Assembly (NCBI GenBank): GCA_004299305.1
Contig: SCPZ01000125.1
Location: 1 to 64,000, forward strand
Direction: 5' to 3'
Length of the DNA: 64,000 nucleotides
DNA from: Methylobacter sp.
GTDB taxonomy: Bacteria > Pseudomonadota > Gammaproteobacteria > Methylococcales > Methylomonadaceae
Numbering within the stretch: the stretch's first letter is position 1; every line of letters starts with the position of its first letter. A model generated the notes under the pieces. That model did no database searches. It saw nothing but the letters and a program-made list of their open reading frames with translations, and had not been told where the DNA came from. Positions 52,578-62,057 of the stretch are shown piece by piece. A program made the position numbers and the translations under genes.

Positions 52578-53747
52578 CTACACTTTCTCAGGATTTACTC
52601 TGGCAGAAATCATTTGCCTGGTCACATATTTCGAAACTCCGCTTGCCACAGGCAATACAGCCTGTTTTTCCATATATTTGGCAACTCCGCTTATTTTAGG
52701 CATTTTTTTTGCCGCCATCGCCTCTCTTTCCATATACTTTGAGACGCCACTCACGACCGGTGCTTCTTTTACATTTTTCTCCTGCCTTACTATGTACTTT
52801 GCAACGCCGCTCAAAACAGGAGCTTCTTTTCTAGATAAAATTTGTTTTGCCACATACTTAGCAACGCCGCTTACAGGTGGCTTTTCTTTCGCCAAAATTG
52901 CTTGCTCTTCCAGATATCTAGCTACTCCAGTCGCTGCGGCCGCTGCCACAGCCCTTTCCTTTGCTTTTTCCATATCTTTTTCTATTGCCAACTGCTCTTC
53001 TTTTTCTTTTTCTTGTTCTTGCTGTTTTGCAAATATGCGCTGCTCTTCTAAGTATCTGGCAACTATAGCAGCAGCAGCAGCTTTTCTCGTAGCAATAGAC
53101 TCGTCCTCAAGATATTTAGCAACTCCGGTCGCCGCTGCTGTACGCCTAGCTGAGATAGTCTGTTTCATTAAATACTTTGAAACGCTAGTTATAACAGGTG
53201 ACTTCGCTTGATTCTCCACATACTTAGCAACACTGCTGCTTGTGGGTATCTTTTTTACAACGCTGGCATGCTTGGACACATACCTAGCGACGCCGCTTAT
53301 TTTTGGTGCTTTCTTTGCGATTATAGCCTGTCTTGCCATATACTTAGAGACGCTGCTTACAGGAAACTGTTCCAGCTTATCCAAGTATCGGGCAACACTG
53401 CTTGATACTACAACTTCTTTCTGATTTTCGCGGTCCTGATCAACTTCATTTGCTATTAATACTTGCTCACTTTCCAAGTGGACAACACCCCCGCTTACTG
53501 CTGATACCTCCTGACTCACCAAGAAATCAGCGGCTTCATTGGCTACCAATATCTCTTCCAAGTTTTTCAGGTATCTTTCAACTCCGCTCAGCACCGGCAC
53601 AACTTCCTGGCTTTTCAAATATCTTGCCACTCCAGTAAGCCCATCAGGATTACTAACAACATATGCGCGGGGACTGGTTCGAGCCTCAATTTCCCTTTTG
53701 GAGCCAAAAAACCCAGACACTAAATCGATCAAGTAATTTTGACCCAC
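52578..53747 (-). CDS. Soluble GVAKY-repeat protein inside the RuMP cluster
   Basis: A 389-residue protein of unknown function. About 15 copies of a (S/T)(G/S)V(A/S)(K/R)Y(L/V/M)xxQ motif occur near residues 38, 54, 117, 131, 151, 171, 187, 207, 226, 273, 293, 313, 333, 353 and 369. Runs 131-151-171 and 273-293-313-333-353 are exactly 20 residues apart. Linkers are Lys/Ala/Pro-rich (AKKAPKI, RKEAPVL). A charged coiled coil (QQEQEKEKEEQLAIEKDMEK) lies at 242-262, and a degenerate copy near 85. There is no signal peptide or membrane helix, so it should be cytoplasmic. It starts three bases after the gene for a membrane protein with the same motif. A scaffold or tether is inferred. Confidence 0.75.
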   Translation of the reverse strand: MGQNYLIDLVSGFFGSKREIEARTSPRAYVVSNPDGLTGVARYLKSQEVVPVLSGVERYLKNLEEILVANEAADFLVSQEVSAVSGGVVHLESEQVLIANEVDQDRENQKEVVVSSSVARYLDKLEQFPVSSVSKYMARQAIIAKKAPKISGVARYVSKHASVVKKIPTSSSVAKYVENQAKSPVITSVSKYLMKQTISARRTAAATGVAKYLEDESIATRKAAAAAIVARYLEEQRIFAKQQEQEKEKEEQLAIEKDMEKAKERAVAAAAATGVARYLEEQAILAKEKPPVSGVAKYVAKQILSRKEAPVLSGVAKYIVRQEKNVKEAPVVSGVSKYMEREAMAAKKMPKISGVAKYMEKQAVLPVASGVSKYVTRQMISARVNPEKV

Positions 53748-53750
53748 TTA

Positions 53751-54428
53751 TCACCCCCGGTTGCGCATGTACTTTTCAACTCCAGTTCCCGCTTGAGCTG
53801 CTTTTTCTTTTGCAGATCTAGCCTGTTTTTCAAGGTACTTTTCAACTCCACTTGTCGCTGCTGCTTCTTTTGCAGATGCGACCTGACTTTCTAAATATCT
53901 AGCAACACCGGTCGCAGCAGCCATATTGTGCTTTCTCAGATATCGAGCAACCCCAGACAGCCCACTAACATGCCCCGAATAAACAGGAGAATTACTGACC
54001 TTGACTTTTGGCTCGCGCTTACCTAATAAGACATATCCAGCTACAGCAAAAATCGCTAGCCCCAGCAAATAGCCCATCATTGACTCTTCTTCAGCCTTTA
54101 CCTCTGTACTTACCGCTACATCAGCTACTGCCGCTGTAGCCCGCTCAGGGGACGATGTAGCAGCAAACTTACTTGGTTTATAGTCAGCATCCTTGTATAG
54201 AACCTTTGGTTCAAAATCAGCCGCTGGATATCTCGCATCCACCTCAGCCGCTTTCTCCTGTTTAGCCGATACCGTTGCAGGTGCAGACTTGCTTTGGCTA
54301 CTGCTAGTATCTTGATAAATTACTTTGGGTTTGAAATCCGATGCTGGATATTCTGTTTCTGCCCCTACTATGGGACTGGCTAATAACAGCGTAGCAACTA
54401 AACCATTCGTCAAATTATTTATTTTCAC
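53751..54428 (-). CDS. Membrane-anchored GVAKY-repeat protein with YPAADF motifs
   Basis: A 225-residue protein of unknown function. Residues 1-23 form a signal peptide (cut near VGA). Two copies of YPAxDFxPKVxYxD are at 27-40 and 67-80. One transmembrane helix spans about 118-136 (MGYLLGLAIFAVAGYVLLG) and is followed by KREPKVK, so the C-terminus is probably cytoplasmic. Four motifs, SGVARYL (158), TGVARYL (173), SGVEKYL (193) and TGVEKYM (215), make up the tail, matching those of the next gene three bases downstream. The pair looks like a membrane anchor plus a soluble repeat partner. Confidence 0.75.
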   Translation of the reverse strand: MKINNLTNGLVATLLLASPIVGAETEYPASDFKPKVIYQDTSSSQSKSAPATVSAKQEKAAEVDARYPAADFEPKVLYKDADYKPSKFAATSSPERATAAVADVAVSTEVKAEEESMMGYLLGLAIFAVAGYVLLGKREPKVKVSNSPVYSGHVSGLSGVARYLRKHNMAAATGVARYLESQVASAKEAAATSGVEKYLEKQARSAKEKAAQAGTGVEKYMRNRG

Positions 54429-54545
54429 GTGTGAATCCCCCTCTATGCGTTGTTTTTAGAGTAGCCATACTGCGTTCGTTATGTTTTAAACCAATAAATA
54501 TCAATTATCGATTTTCAGCAACTAACGCAAGTATGGCCTTTAAAA

Positions 54546-56531
54546 TTAAAGTACCGCTTCTACGTTTTCGACAACGTTTTCAACAGTAAAGCCGAAGTGC
54601 TTCATCAATACGCCGCCAGGTGCAGATTCGCCGAAAGTATCAATACCGACAACTGCGCCGTCTAAACCAACATATTTACGCCAAAAATCAGTAATACCCG
54701 CTTCAATCGCAACACGCTTAACACCTGGCGTTAATACGCTGTCTTTATAAGCTTGGTCTTGACGGTCAAATACATTTGTTGATGGCATTGAAACAACACG
54801 CGCTTGAATACCCTTTTCTGCCAAGGCTGCTTGCGATTTTATTGCTAAATCAACTTCTGAACCTGTTGCAATCAGGATAACTTGGGCGCTACCTGCTGCT
54901 TCAGAAATAACATATGCCCCTTTACGGATAGCTGCGATTTGTGCATCAGTACGCGCTATGAAAGGCAAGCCTTGACGACTTAACACCAAGCTTGAAGGCC
55001 CTGTCGTACGTTCAACTGCCATTACCCAGGAAACCGCTGTTTCTGTGGTATCGGCAGGCCGCCAAACATCCATATTCGGAATATAACGCATAGCAGATGT
55101 ATTCTCAATCGGCTGATGCGTTGGACCATCTTCCCCTTGACCAATAGAGTCATGAGTTAAGACGGCAATGGTGCGAATTTTCATTAACGCTGACATACGC
55201 AAAGCACTTTTCGCATAATCAGAGAACATGTGGAATGTTCCGCCGAAAGGCAATAAGCCGCCATGTAACGCCATGCCATTCATAATAGTGTACATACCAA
55301 ACTCGCGCACACCGTAGGAGATGTAATTACCCATCTCTTTACCGCTGACGTGTTTGAAGCTGCTGCAACTAGTTAAGTTAGAACCGGTCAAGTCCGCAGA
55401 ACCGCCTAAAAATTCAGGTAATGTAGGAGCCAATCCACCAATTACTTTTTGTGAAGATTGACGTGTGGCAAGATTTTCTGCCTTCTCGTTGGTTTCGGCA
55501 ATCAATGCATCAGTGGCAGCCTTCCAATTAGCAGGCAATTCACCCGCCATACGGCGTTTGAATTCTGCCGCCAATTCTGGATATTCTGCCGCGTAAGCTG
55601 CAAATTTCGCATCCCAAGCCGCCTCGGCTCTTGCGCCTTTTGCTTTAGCATCCCAGCCTGCATAAACATTATCTGGAATAATAAATGCTTCGTGATCCCA
55701 ACCCAAAGCTGCTTTAGTTAAATTAATTTCAGGTTGACCTAAAGCTGCACCATGACATTCATGAGTACCCGACTTGTTTGGTGATCCAAAACCAATAGTG
55801 GTTTTGCAACAGATCAACGAAGGCATATCCGTCATCGCTTTAGCCATGACAATTGCTTTATTTATCTCTTCTGGATTATGTCCGTCTACTGACAATACAT
55901 GCCAACCATAAGCTTCAAAACGTTTCGCTGTATCATCCGTATACCAGCCTTCAATATGTCCATCAATGGAAATACCGTTATCATCCCAGAAAGCGATTAA
56001 GTTGCCTAAACCCCAAGTACCCGCTAATGCACAGGCTTCATGAGAAATGCCTTCCATCAAACAGCCATCGCCCATGAATACATAGGTATGGTGATCAACG
56101 ATTTTATGGCCTGGACGGTTAAATTGCTCTGCAAGCAGCTTCTCAGCCATCGCAAACCCGACACCATTGGCAATACCTTGCCCTAACGGCCCTGTTGTTG
56201 TTTCAACGCCTGGCGCGTAACCGTATTCAGGATGTCCCGCACATTTTGAATGTAATTGACGGAACGAGGCTAATTCACTCATAGGTAAATCATAGCCACT
56301 CAAATGCAATAGTGAATAAATCAGCATTGATCCGTGACCATTGGAAAGAACAAAACGGTCACGATCTGACCATTTTGGATTGGACGGATTGTGGCGCAGG
56401 TGATCATTCCACAACACCTCGGCAATGTCCGCCATGCCCATAGGTGCGCCTGGATGCCCAGAGTTTGCTTTCTGCACGGCATCCATGCTCAAAGCCCGTA
56501 TGGCGTTCGCTAATTCTCGACGCGAAGTCAT
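54546..56531 (-). CDS. tkt: Transketolase
   Basis: A 661-residue thiamine diphosphate enzyme. It transfers two-carbon units and regenerates ribulose 5-phosphate precursors in the RuMP cycle. [20 protein letters not shown] at the N-terminus, the TPP motif [18 protein letters not shown]...WDDNGIS, and the pyrimidine-domain [17 protein letters not shown] are all present. Full length. It lies downstream of the hexulose phosphate genes and upstream of the GVAKY-repeat pair. Confidence 0.97.
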   Translation of the reverse strand: MTSRRELANAIRALSMDAVQKANSGHPGAPMGMADIAEVLWNDHLRHNPSNPKWSDRDRFVLSNGHGSMLIYSLLHLSGYDLPMSELASFRQLHSKCAGHPEYGYAPGVETTTGPLGQGIANGVGFAMAEKLLAEQFNRPGHKIVDHHTYVFMGDGCLMEGISHEACALAGTWGLGNLIAFWDDNGISIDGHIEGWYTDDTAKRFEAYGWHVLSVDGHNPEEINKAIVMAKAMTDMPSLICCKTTIGFGSPNKSGTHECHGAALGQPEINLTKAALGWDHEAFIIPDNVYAGWDAKAKGARAEAAWDAKFAAYAAEYPELAAEFKRRMAGELPANWKAATDALIAETNEKAENLATRQSSQKVIGGLAPTLPEFLGGSADLTGSNLTSCSSFKHVSGKEMGNYISYGVREFGMYTIMNGMALHGGLLPFGGTFHMFSDYAKSALRMSALMKIRTIAVLTHDSIGQGEDGPTHQPIENTSAMRYIPNMDVWRPADTTETAVSWVMAVERTTGPSSLVLSRQGLPFIARTDAQIAAIRKGAYVISEAAGSAQVILIATGSEVDLAIKSQAALAEKGIQARVVSMPSTNVFDRQDQAYKDSVLTPGVKRVAIEAGITDFWRKYVGLDGAVVGIDTFGESAPGGVLMKHFGFTVENVVENVEAVL

Positions 56532-56633
56532 ATTCTTCTCCTTACTATTATTAGATTACTAAATGGTGAATTTTTAGCCTGATCGACTCTGTCACAACAT
56601 GTTCTTTCGGCGCTTCTTACCCTGCAAGGATCA

Positions 56634-56659
56634 GAACGAGTGGTCATAACCACTCGTTC
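56634..56659. other. Perfect 11-bp hairpin between hexuloisomerase and transketolase genes
   Basis: GAACGAGTGGT (56634-56644) and ACCACTCGTTC (56649-56659) form a perfect stem with loop CATA. No T-run follows in the minus direction, so it may be an mRNA processing or stabilising hairpin that sets different levels of the genes on either side. Confidence 0.65.
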
Positions 56660-56667
56660 CTGCGCCG

Positions 56668-57201
56668 CTATTCTAAGTTAGCGTGCCTTTCTCTCATTAC
56701 TTCTTCGGCAATTCCCTTATCATGAATGATGTGAGAAATGGTTGCTTCCAAAAATAACAAAGTAGACAGTTCAAACACAGTTCCCATGGGCATCCCTAAA
56801 ACCTTACCATATTGTTCTGGGTTGCCGATTTGAAATACCGCATCTGCCAAGTCGCCAATTGTTGAGCTGCTTTTCGCAGAAATCAAAACGATGTTAGCAC
56901 CTATCTTTTTTGCGCTTTTAGTGAATGCTATTAACTGCTCAGTCTCTCCTGAACCGGAGATAATGATCAATAAATCACCGTTTTTAATGCTTGGCGTCAC
57001 AATCTCGCCTACGACGCTAACATCGTAACCGCCGTGAACCAGCCTCATGGCAAAAAAATTACCAACAAGCTTGGAACGCCCAGCACCTGCAATAAATACA
57101 CGCTTGGCGTTATCAAGCAATTGTGTCAACTTTACATCATACGAATCATCTGTAGCTTCAAGAACACCTGAAATCTTTTCTATGATCAGTTGCTGATGCA
57201 T
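56668..57201 (-). CDS. hxlB: 6-phospho-3-hexuloisomerase
   Basis: A 177-residue SIS-domain protein. It isomerises hexulose 6-phosphate to fructose 6-phosphate, the second step of formaldehyde fixation. RVFIAGAGRSKLVGNFFAMR, the GYDVSVVGEIVTPSIKNGD segment and IISGSGETEQLIAF match known hexuloisomerases. It begins two bases after the synthase gene, so the two are co-transcribed. Confidence 0.95.
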   Translation of the reverse strand: MHQQLIIEKISGVLEATDDSYDVKLTQLLDNAKRVFIAGAGRSKLVGNFFAMRLVHGGYDVSVVGEIVTPSIKNGDLLIIISGSGETEQLIAFTKSAKKIGANIVLISAKSSSTIGDLADAVFQIGNPEQYGKVLGMPMGTVFELSTLLFLEATISHIIHDKGIAEEVMRERHANLE

Positions 57202-57203
57202 AA

Positions 57204-57845
57204 TTATACCGCGTCAACCAATTCGCGAATTTCACGCGCTGCATCAGCAGGTGAAGCCGCGCCATAGATTGCAGCGCCCACTACGATAATGTTTGCACCT
57301 GCACGAACTACATCTTGAACAGTTGAAGGCTTAATACCGCCGGCAACAGAAATTCTGACGTTTAAGCCCAGTCTTGCGATGTCATTCAAATCAGCGAAAG
57401 GAGTATGACCTGCAGCTTGAGCATCAAGACCTGTGTGAATACCCATGATATGAGCACCCATGTCGGCAGTCGCACGTGCGCATGCAACTTTATCTTCAAC
57501 ATTAATTAAATCGATTTGAGCTTCTGCACCGTATGCATTAGCTGCTTTGATAACGCCTGCGCAAGTTGCAAGGCCAGATACGCCTAAAACTGTACAAATA
57601 TCAGCACCTGCTGCATAGAAAGGTGTCGCTTCGTACTCGCCTGCGTCCATAGTTTTAAGGTCAACTAAAAGCAGTTTCTCTGGAAATCTTGCTCTTAATT
57701 CTTTAACCAGGTTAAGTCCATTATATTTGATGCATGGGGTTCCGATTTCAAAAATATCAACGTAAGGAGCTACTAAGGTAGCAAGGCCTACTGTTTGATC
57801 GAAATCTAATGAATCTAATGCCATTTGTATTAATGGTTTTGCCAT
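57204..57845 (-). CDS. hxlA: 3-hexulose-6-phosphate synthase
   Basis: A 213-residue aldolase of the orotidine decarboxylase-like superfamily. It joins formaldehyde to ribulose 5-phosphate, the key RuMP reaction. KPLIQMALDSLDFDQTVGLA, EIGTPCIKYNGLNLVKELR, VDLKTMDAGEYEATPFYAAG and HTGLDAQAAG are conserved; the KTMDAGE segment holds catalytic Lys, Asp and Glu. The ATG follows CGGAG. It is the first gene of the minus-strand RuMP group and thus marks the strongest promoter. Confidence 0.97.
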   Translation of the reverse strand: MAKPLIQMALDSLDFDQTVGLATLVAPYVDIFEIGTPCIKYNGLNLVKELRARFPEKLLLVDLKTMDAGEYEATPFYAAGADICTVLGVSGLATCAGVIKAANAYGAEAQIDLINVEDKVACARATADMGAHIMGIHTGLDAQAAGHTPFADLNDIARLGLNVRISVAGGIKPSTVQDVVRAGANIIVVGAAIYGAASPADAAREIRELVDAV

Positions 57846-57912
57846 GATGCGTGCTCCGATGGGTTATAGTAATAGTTATAATTTTAGTTACTTACTGTTT
57901 ATGCGAATGCAA

Positions 57913-57957
57913 CTTTAAAGTAGAAAGGGGACCGATGTCAATGCCCAATGCGCATTG
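57913..57957 (-). promoter_or_regulatory. Possible hexulose phosphate synthase promoter and palindromic operator
   Basis: On the minus strand TTGACA (57936-57941) and TTAAAG (57913-57918) are 17 bases apart; the -10 is weak. The perfect 12-bp palindrome CAATGCGCATTG (57946-57957) lies just upstream of the -35 box, an activator position. Both lie 70-110 bases before the start codon. Confidence 0.45.
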
Positions 57958-58377
57958 TTCTGCGTTGCCACACGGATAACAACCAAATGAACTGAAATAT
58001 ACAAGCAACGTATTACAGGCTTTACTTAATATACTCAAGCCCCCCATCTTACCGAACGAAGTTAGTCATACCATCGCTTCCTATCTGCTAAAATACCTTT
58101 AATTACAAACAAAACAACACGATCGATTTTTTTTAGTAGTGCAATCATACGCCTCTTCAAGGTGTTTTTGGTCGACATTTATCCAAGCAGTAATCCGTTC
58201 TTGCGCCTTTTACGACGATATAGCTGTACCGTTTTTAGCATTTCAAAATCATGTGAATTTAAATAATCCTGCAATGAGACCTTAGGCCCGCATACCCCTC
58301 CTGCTACAGTCGTTGCATTATTTCTAGTTAATGTAAATTATAATAACAAACCCCAAACAAGAGAGAGAAACAAGCCG
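57958..58377. other. Divergent intergenic region, RuMP genes and HAD gene
   Basis: No gene is seen. It is A/T-rich, with a T-run near 58130 and an upstream control region for the plus-strand HAD gene (ATTATAATAACAAACC and GAGAGAGAAAC just before the ATG). A small RNA cannot be excluded. Confidence 0.4.
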
Positions 58378-59205
58378 ATGGAACCTTTTACTAATATACG
58401 CGCACTGATCATCGACATGGATGGTGTTTTATGGCACGGTGAGCAACCGATGTCTGGATTGACTGATTTTTTTCAAACCTTACGTGACCAACAAATTCGC
58501 TTCATCCTGGCAACCAATAACGCCCGCCTGACTCAGGAGCAATATGTAAGCAAACTTGCTGAAATGGGTGTAAAAGTAACCCGCGATGAGATCCTGACCT
58601 CCAGCATGGCAACTGCGTTATATCTGGCCGAACATACAAATCCTGCGGAGAACCGCGTATTTGTGATCGGAGAAGATGGCGCCAAACAACCACTCATTGA
58701 TCGCGGATTCACCTTGACCGAACTCTATGAATTGAATGATGACAAAGATAACCCCAACATGGGCGCTGATATTGTTGTCTGCGGCATGGATAGAAACCTG
58801 TCATGGGACAAACTGGCAACAGCGACACTAAATATTCGCGCCGGAGCCAAATTCATTGGCACTAATGCCGACACCACACTACCGACGGAACGCGGCCTCA
58901 CCCACGGCAACGGCGCAATTCTGGCCGCATTACAAGCGGCCACCGGCGTAACACCGACCATCATCGGCAAGCCGGAACCTATCATATACCAACAAGCCCT
59001 CGCATTACTGAACGTTGATCCAGCCCAAACAGTAGCTATCGGCGATCGACTGGAGACTGACATTCTTGGCGCCGTTCGCACCGGCATACGTAGCCTTATG
59101 GTTTTATCTGGCGTGTCCACCGAAGACGATTTCAAAACAACGGATTATCGCCCAACCTGGGTTATGCCGGATATACGCGCCGTGACGCAAGCATTAAAAA
59201 ACTAA
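58378..59205 (+). CDS. HAD-IIA family sugar phosphatase (NagD-like)
   Basis: A 275-residue phosphatase. Motif I DMDGVLW, motif II ATNNARLT and motif IV GDRLETDILGAVRTGIRSL are intact, with the HAD-IIA cap between. Relatives hydrolyse phosphoglycolate, nucleotide monophosphates or sugar phosphates; the exact substrate is unknown. Its neighbours (RuMP genes on one side, dihydroxyacetone kinase genes on the other) suggest a three- to six-carbon phosphate or a damaged-metabolite repair role. Strong GAGAGAGA purine tract precedes the ATG. Confidence 0.9.
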   Translation: MEPFTNIRALIIDMDGVLWHGEQPMSGLTDFFQTLRDQQIRFILATNNARLTQEQYVSKLAEMGVKVTRDEILTSSMATALYLAEHTNPAENRVFVIGEDGAKQPLIDRGFTLTELYELNDDKDNPNMGADIVVCGMDRNLSWDKLATATLNIRAGAKFIGTNADTTLPTERGLTHGNGAILAALQAATGVTPTIIGKPEPIIYQQALALLNVDPAQTVAIGDRLETDILGAVRTGIRSLMVLSGVSTEDDFKTTDYRPTWVMPDIRAVTQALKN

Positions 59206-59296
59206 CCACCTTCGCTCTTGCTATACGTTGAAGCCAATTGATCCTACGCACTGCCCGCGCTATCATGAAAAAACTGAATCCTTCGGAGTCGTTGCA

Positions 59297-60286
59297 ATGA
59301 AAAAATTTATTACCAACATTAATAGCTTGCTTGACGAAAGCCTCTGTGGCTTTGCCAAAGCCCATGCCGATATAGTTCAACTCAACACCCAACCTCACTT
59401 CATCAAACGCATAAATTCCACCGCACCGGGTAAAGTTGCGCTAATTTCCGGCGGCGGCTCAGGCCATGAACCTTTGCATACAGGCTTTGTCGGCTTAGGC
59501 ATGTTGGATGCCGCGTGTCCTGGCCAAATATTCACCTCGCCTACCCCCGATCAAATGTTGACTGCGGCACAAGCCGTGGAAAATGGCGGAGGGGTTTTAT
59601 TCATTGTCAAGAATTATGCCGGCGATGTGATGAATTTCGAAATCGCCGCAGAAATGCTCGATTGCCCGCACGAAACCATCTTGGTCAGCGACGATGTTTC
59701 CTTCCCAAAAACTCATAGCACCGGGCGACGCGGCGTTGCAGGCACCTTGGTTATAGAAAAAATCGTTGGCGCGGCCGCAGAAAAGGGCGCCGATTTGGCG
59801 ACTTGCAAAGCTTTAGGTGATCGAGTCAACCTTTTCACCGCATCAATGGGCGTGGCATTGACCAGTTGCACAGTCCCTGCTCTAGGCAAACCGACATTCG
59901 ACATTAGCGAAAATGAGATTGAGATGGGTGTCGGCATTCACGGGGAACGCGGACGCGAACGCTTAGCTATGAGCAGCGCCACCGAAATTGTCGATTATTT
60001 GGCAAGCTGTATTGATGATGACCTAAAGCCGCAAAAAGGCCAAATGGCGTTATTACATATAAACGGCTTCGGCGCGACACCTTTGATGGAGCTACATCTT
60101 ATTTATGAGCTGGCGTCCCGGTTCTGGGAAAAGCGCGGCGTTAACATCTGCCGATCCTTGGTCGGCAACTACACCACCTCGCTTGACATGGCGGGCTGCT
60201 CGATTACCCTGAGCTTGCTTGATGAAGAACTGATCCGCCTGTGGGATGCTCCCGTTCATACAGCTACACTACGATGGGGCTGTTAA
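59297..60286 (+). CDS. dhaK: Dihydroxyacetone kinase subunit DhaK
   Basis: About 329 residues. DhaK binds dihydroxyacetone covalently through a His, here in GVGIHGERG. SGGGSGHEPLHTGFVG, FTSPTPDQML, KNYAGDVMNFEIA and DDVSFP are conserved. The C-terminus DAPVHTATLRWG ends the family domain. ATG 59297 follows CGGAG and starts MKKFITN as in relatives; the longer frame from 59228 is not supported. In PTS-type systems DhaL and DhaM transfer phosphate; dhaL is convergent here and no dhaM is seen. Confidence 0.94.
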   Translation: MKKFITNINSLLDESLCGFAKAHADIVQLNTQPHFIKRINSTAPGKVALISGGGSGHEPLHTGFVGLGMLDAACPGQIFTSPTPDQMLTAAQAVENGGGVLFIVKNYAGDVMNFEIAAEMLDCPHETILVSDDVSFPKTHSTGRRGVAGTLVIEKIVGAAAEKGADLATCKALGDRVNLFTASMGVALTSCTVPALGKPTFDISENEIEMGVGIHGERGRERLAMSSATEIVDYLASCIDDDLKPQKGQMALLHINGFGATPLMELHLIYELASRFWEKRGVNICRSLVGNYTTSLDMAGCSITLSLLDEELIRLWDAPVHTATLRWGC

Positions 60287-60940
60287 ATGCCCCGCCAACA
60301 CGTCGACCAGCGCACAAATCATTAACTGACTGGTTTTAGCGCCTGCATCAATATGCCCCCGGCTGCGCTCCTCCAGAAAAGAAGCGCGCCCCTTGGTAGC
60401 CAGCATGTCCCGAGTAGATTCCATACCCACTCTCGCTGCCTGTGCGACATTTTCCAGAACTACAGGCAACTCAACTGATCCAGCCGCCGCCTGCCGCAAG
60501 CTTAGCGCTACCGGAATCAGCACATCCAGCATAGTCTTCTCACCCGCGTCCGCCTTGCCCCGCAGCTTTACCGCATCCACGCCACTACTAAATATCTCGG
60601 TAAACGCCTGTAAATCCAAAGACCGCTCGGCTTCGCTCCCGGCAAGCCGTTCACGAGCCGCCTTACTCATCGCAACAAACAACGTACCATATAAAGAGCC
60701 TGATGCGCCGCCAACTGCTGTCATCAGGATCATACCGATTTTCTGCCAGGCCGCCACCCAATCAAGCTGGGCTAATTCATCGCTTTGAGCTATCAAGGCT
60801 TTGATGCCACGTTGCAGATTCGTCACATGATCGCCATCGCCGATAACCTGATCCAGCGCCGTCACTTCTTCGGCGTTTGTTTCGATTGCGTTATCTATTG
60901 CTCGGATCAAACTGGGTAATAATACAGGCACAAATTGCAT
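60269..60940 (-). CDS. dhaL: Dihydroxyacetone kinase subunit DhaL
   Basis: About 223 residues. VIGDGDHVTNLQRG holds the Asp/His cluster that binds the nucleotide and metal ions; GGASGSLYGTLF and GKADAGEKTMLDVL are conserved. DhaL carries the ADP/ATP that phosphorylates DHA bound to DhaK. ATG 60940 (MQFVPVLLPSL) is preferred over 60985. The gene faces dhaK, and their 3-prime ends overlap by 18 bases, although the two subunits must work together; in most bacteria they are in one operon. Confidence 0.93.
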   Translation of the reverse strand: MQFVPVLLPSLIRAIDNAIETNAEEVTALDQVIGDGDHVTNLQRGIKALIAQSDELAQLDWVAAWQKIGMILMTAVGGASGSLYGTLFVAMSKAARERLAGSEAERSLDLQAFTEIFSSGVDAVKLRGKADAGEKTMLDVLIPVALSLRQAAAGSVELPVVLENVAQAARVGMESTRDMLATKGRASFLEERSRGHIDAGAKTSQLMICALVDVLAGHLTAPS

Positions 60941-61022
60941 GGCATTTCTCCACTTCAAAAAAGTAATTAGGATGATACAAACCACCCCGCCTGACGAATC
61001 ATACCCCAGACAGGGCTAAACA

Positions 61023-61037
61023 TGTAATATTATTACA
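61023..61037. promoter_or_regulatory. Palindrome TGTAATATTATTACA upstream of dhaL
   Basis: TGTAATA and TATTACA are perfect arms around one T. It lies 83 bases before the dhaL start and could be an operator or a promoter-region A/T palindrome. The controlling protein is unknown. Confidence 0.45.
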
Positions 61038-61136
61038 CATTTAACAGCATGATTTTACATGCAATTATCCCGATACTTTCAATACATTGATCCATACTCC
61101 AATTAGATCACTACGACAGTAACAGCATAATTTTTA

Positions 61137-61463
61137 CTATGAGTCACAGCTATAGGCTTTGGCCGTCGCAGTTCCATTAAAGGCCCCGATAGGGGTAAAC
61201 CGCTCCCAAACAACATGGCTTGCGCCTAATTGTTCGGCTTGAGTTAGTGCTGAATATTTGGCAAAATTTTGCCAATTAACTTTTTTACCATAACCTGACG
61301 AGCCTTCAATCTTATTTATAAAATGACAGTTCTGCACGTTGGATTCAATTGCTTCTTGAGGCTGCGCCAGAGTCGCAGCAGGCATACTGAGTAACAGGAA
61401 AACAAATGCTAAACGCGTGGTTATATTGTCACGATTTAACTTTAAGATAACAAAACTAAACAT
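61137..61463 (-). CDS. Small secreted protein, DUF4156/RcsF-like
   Basis: A 108-residue protein. A signal peptide (RLAFVFLLLSMPAATLA) leads to a mature domain of about 70 residues: NCHFINKIEGSSGYGK, YSALTQAEQLGASHVVWERF and ATAKAYSC. Two cysteines at either end probably form a disulfide. The SSGYGK...ALxxAexLGAxHVVW pattern resembles DUF4156/RcsF-like envelope proteins, but no lipobox is seen. The ATG follows AAGGAAGGAA. Role unknown. Confidence 0.65.
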   Translation of the reverse strand: MFSFVILKLNRDNITTRLAFVFLLLSMPAATLAQPQEAIESNVQNCHFINKIEGSSGYGKKVNWQNFAKYSALTQAEQLGASHVVWERFTPIGAFNGTATAKAYSCDS

Positions 61464-62057
61464 ATATTTCCTTCCTTCTAAGTAATTATGAAAAACACTG
61501 CCCGACCGATAGAGTTATTATTTTGGTAAAACGGTAAGCAAAATGCCTCAGCATGTTACATAGTATCGATTCGAAAGTAAATATATTGTGCAATAGCCCT
61601 GATCTTTCAAGAAACCTTACCTTCAACGACCTCAACGCATATCCGATAAGTCTTTGACCATAAGACAAGGATCGTGACCAGCACAGATAATCTGCTCGCT
61701 ACGCAGGCGCATGAAGCTTTACTGGCAACATCAACGACACATTGCCACCTCATCTAACTTTTTACTTCTTGTTTTACAGCACGATTACGGCAAGCAGCAA
61801 AATGCGATAGCCGCTCAACAGGCCGAATGGCACTCGACACACTATCTACATTCAAAATGGCGCGCAGGAATTCGCTATGGTTGCTCACTAAAACCAAGCC
61901 CTTTAATATTGAGACTCGCAACAATCAATTGCTTTTATCTTATCGGTACCGTGATACGCTTTTGAGACAAGGCAAATTCAAGTCATAATTGACACCTTAC
62001 TTAGATTCTTATGCGACTCACCCCTCCTCTCAACGCCACTAGCCAACTGGTGACTAA
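61464..62057. other. Gap without a supported gene
   Basis: Short open frames of 60 and 84 codons (minus 61486-61668 and plus 61711-61965) have no ribosome site or recognisable domain. No clear repeat or hairpin was found. It presumably holds the porin promoter near its right end. Confidence 0.4.

Noticed and set aside
61486-61965. Small genes of 60 and 84 codons
   Set aside because: No ribosome sites, no domains, and unlike coding sequence around them.
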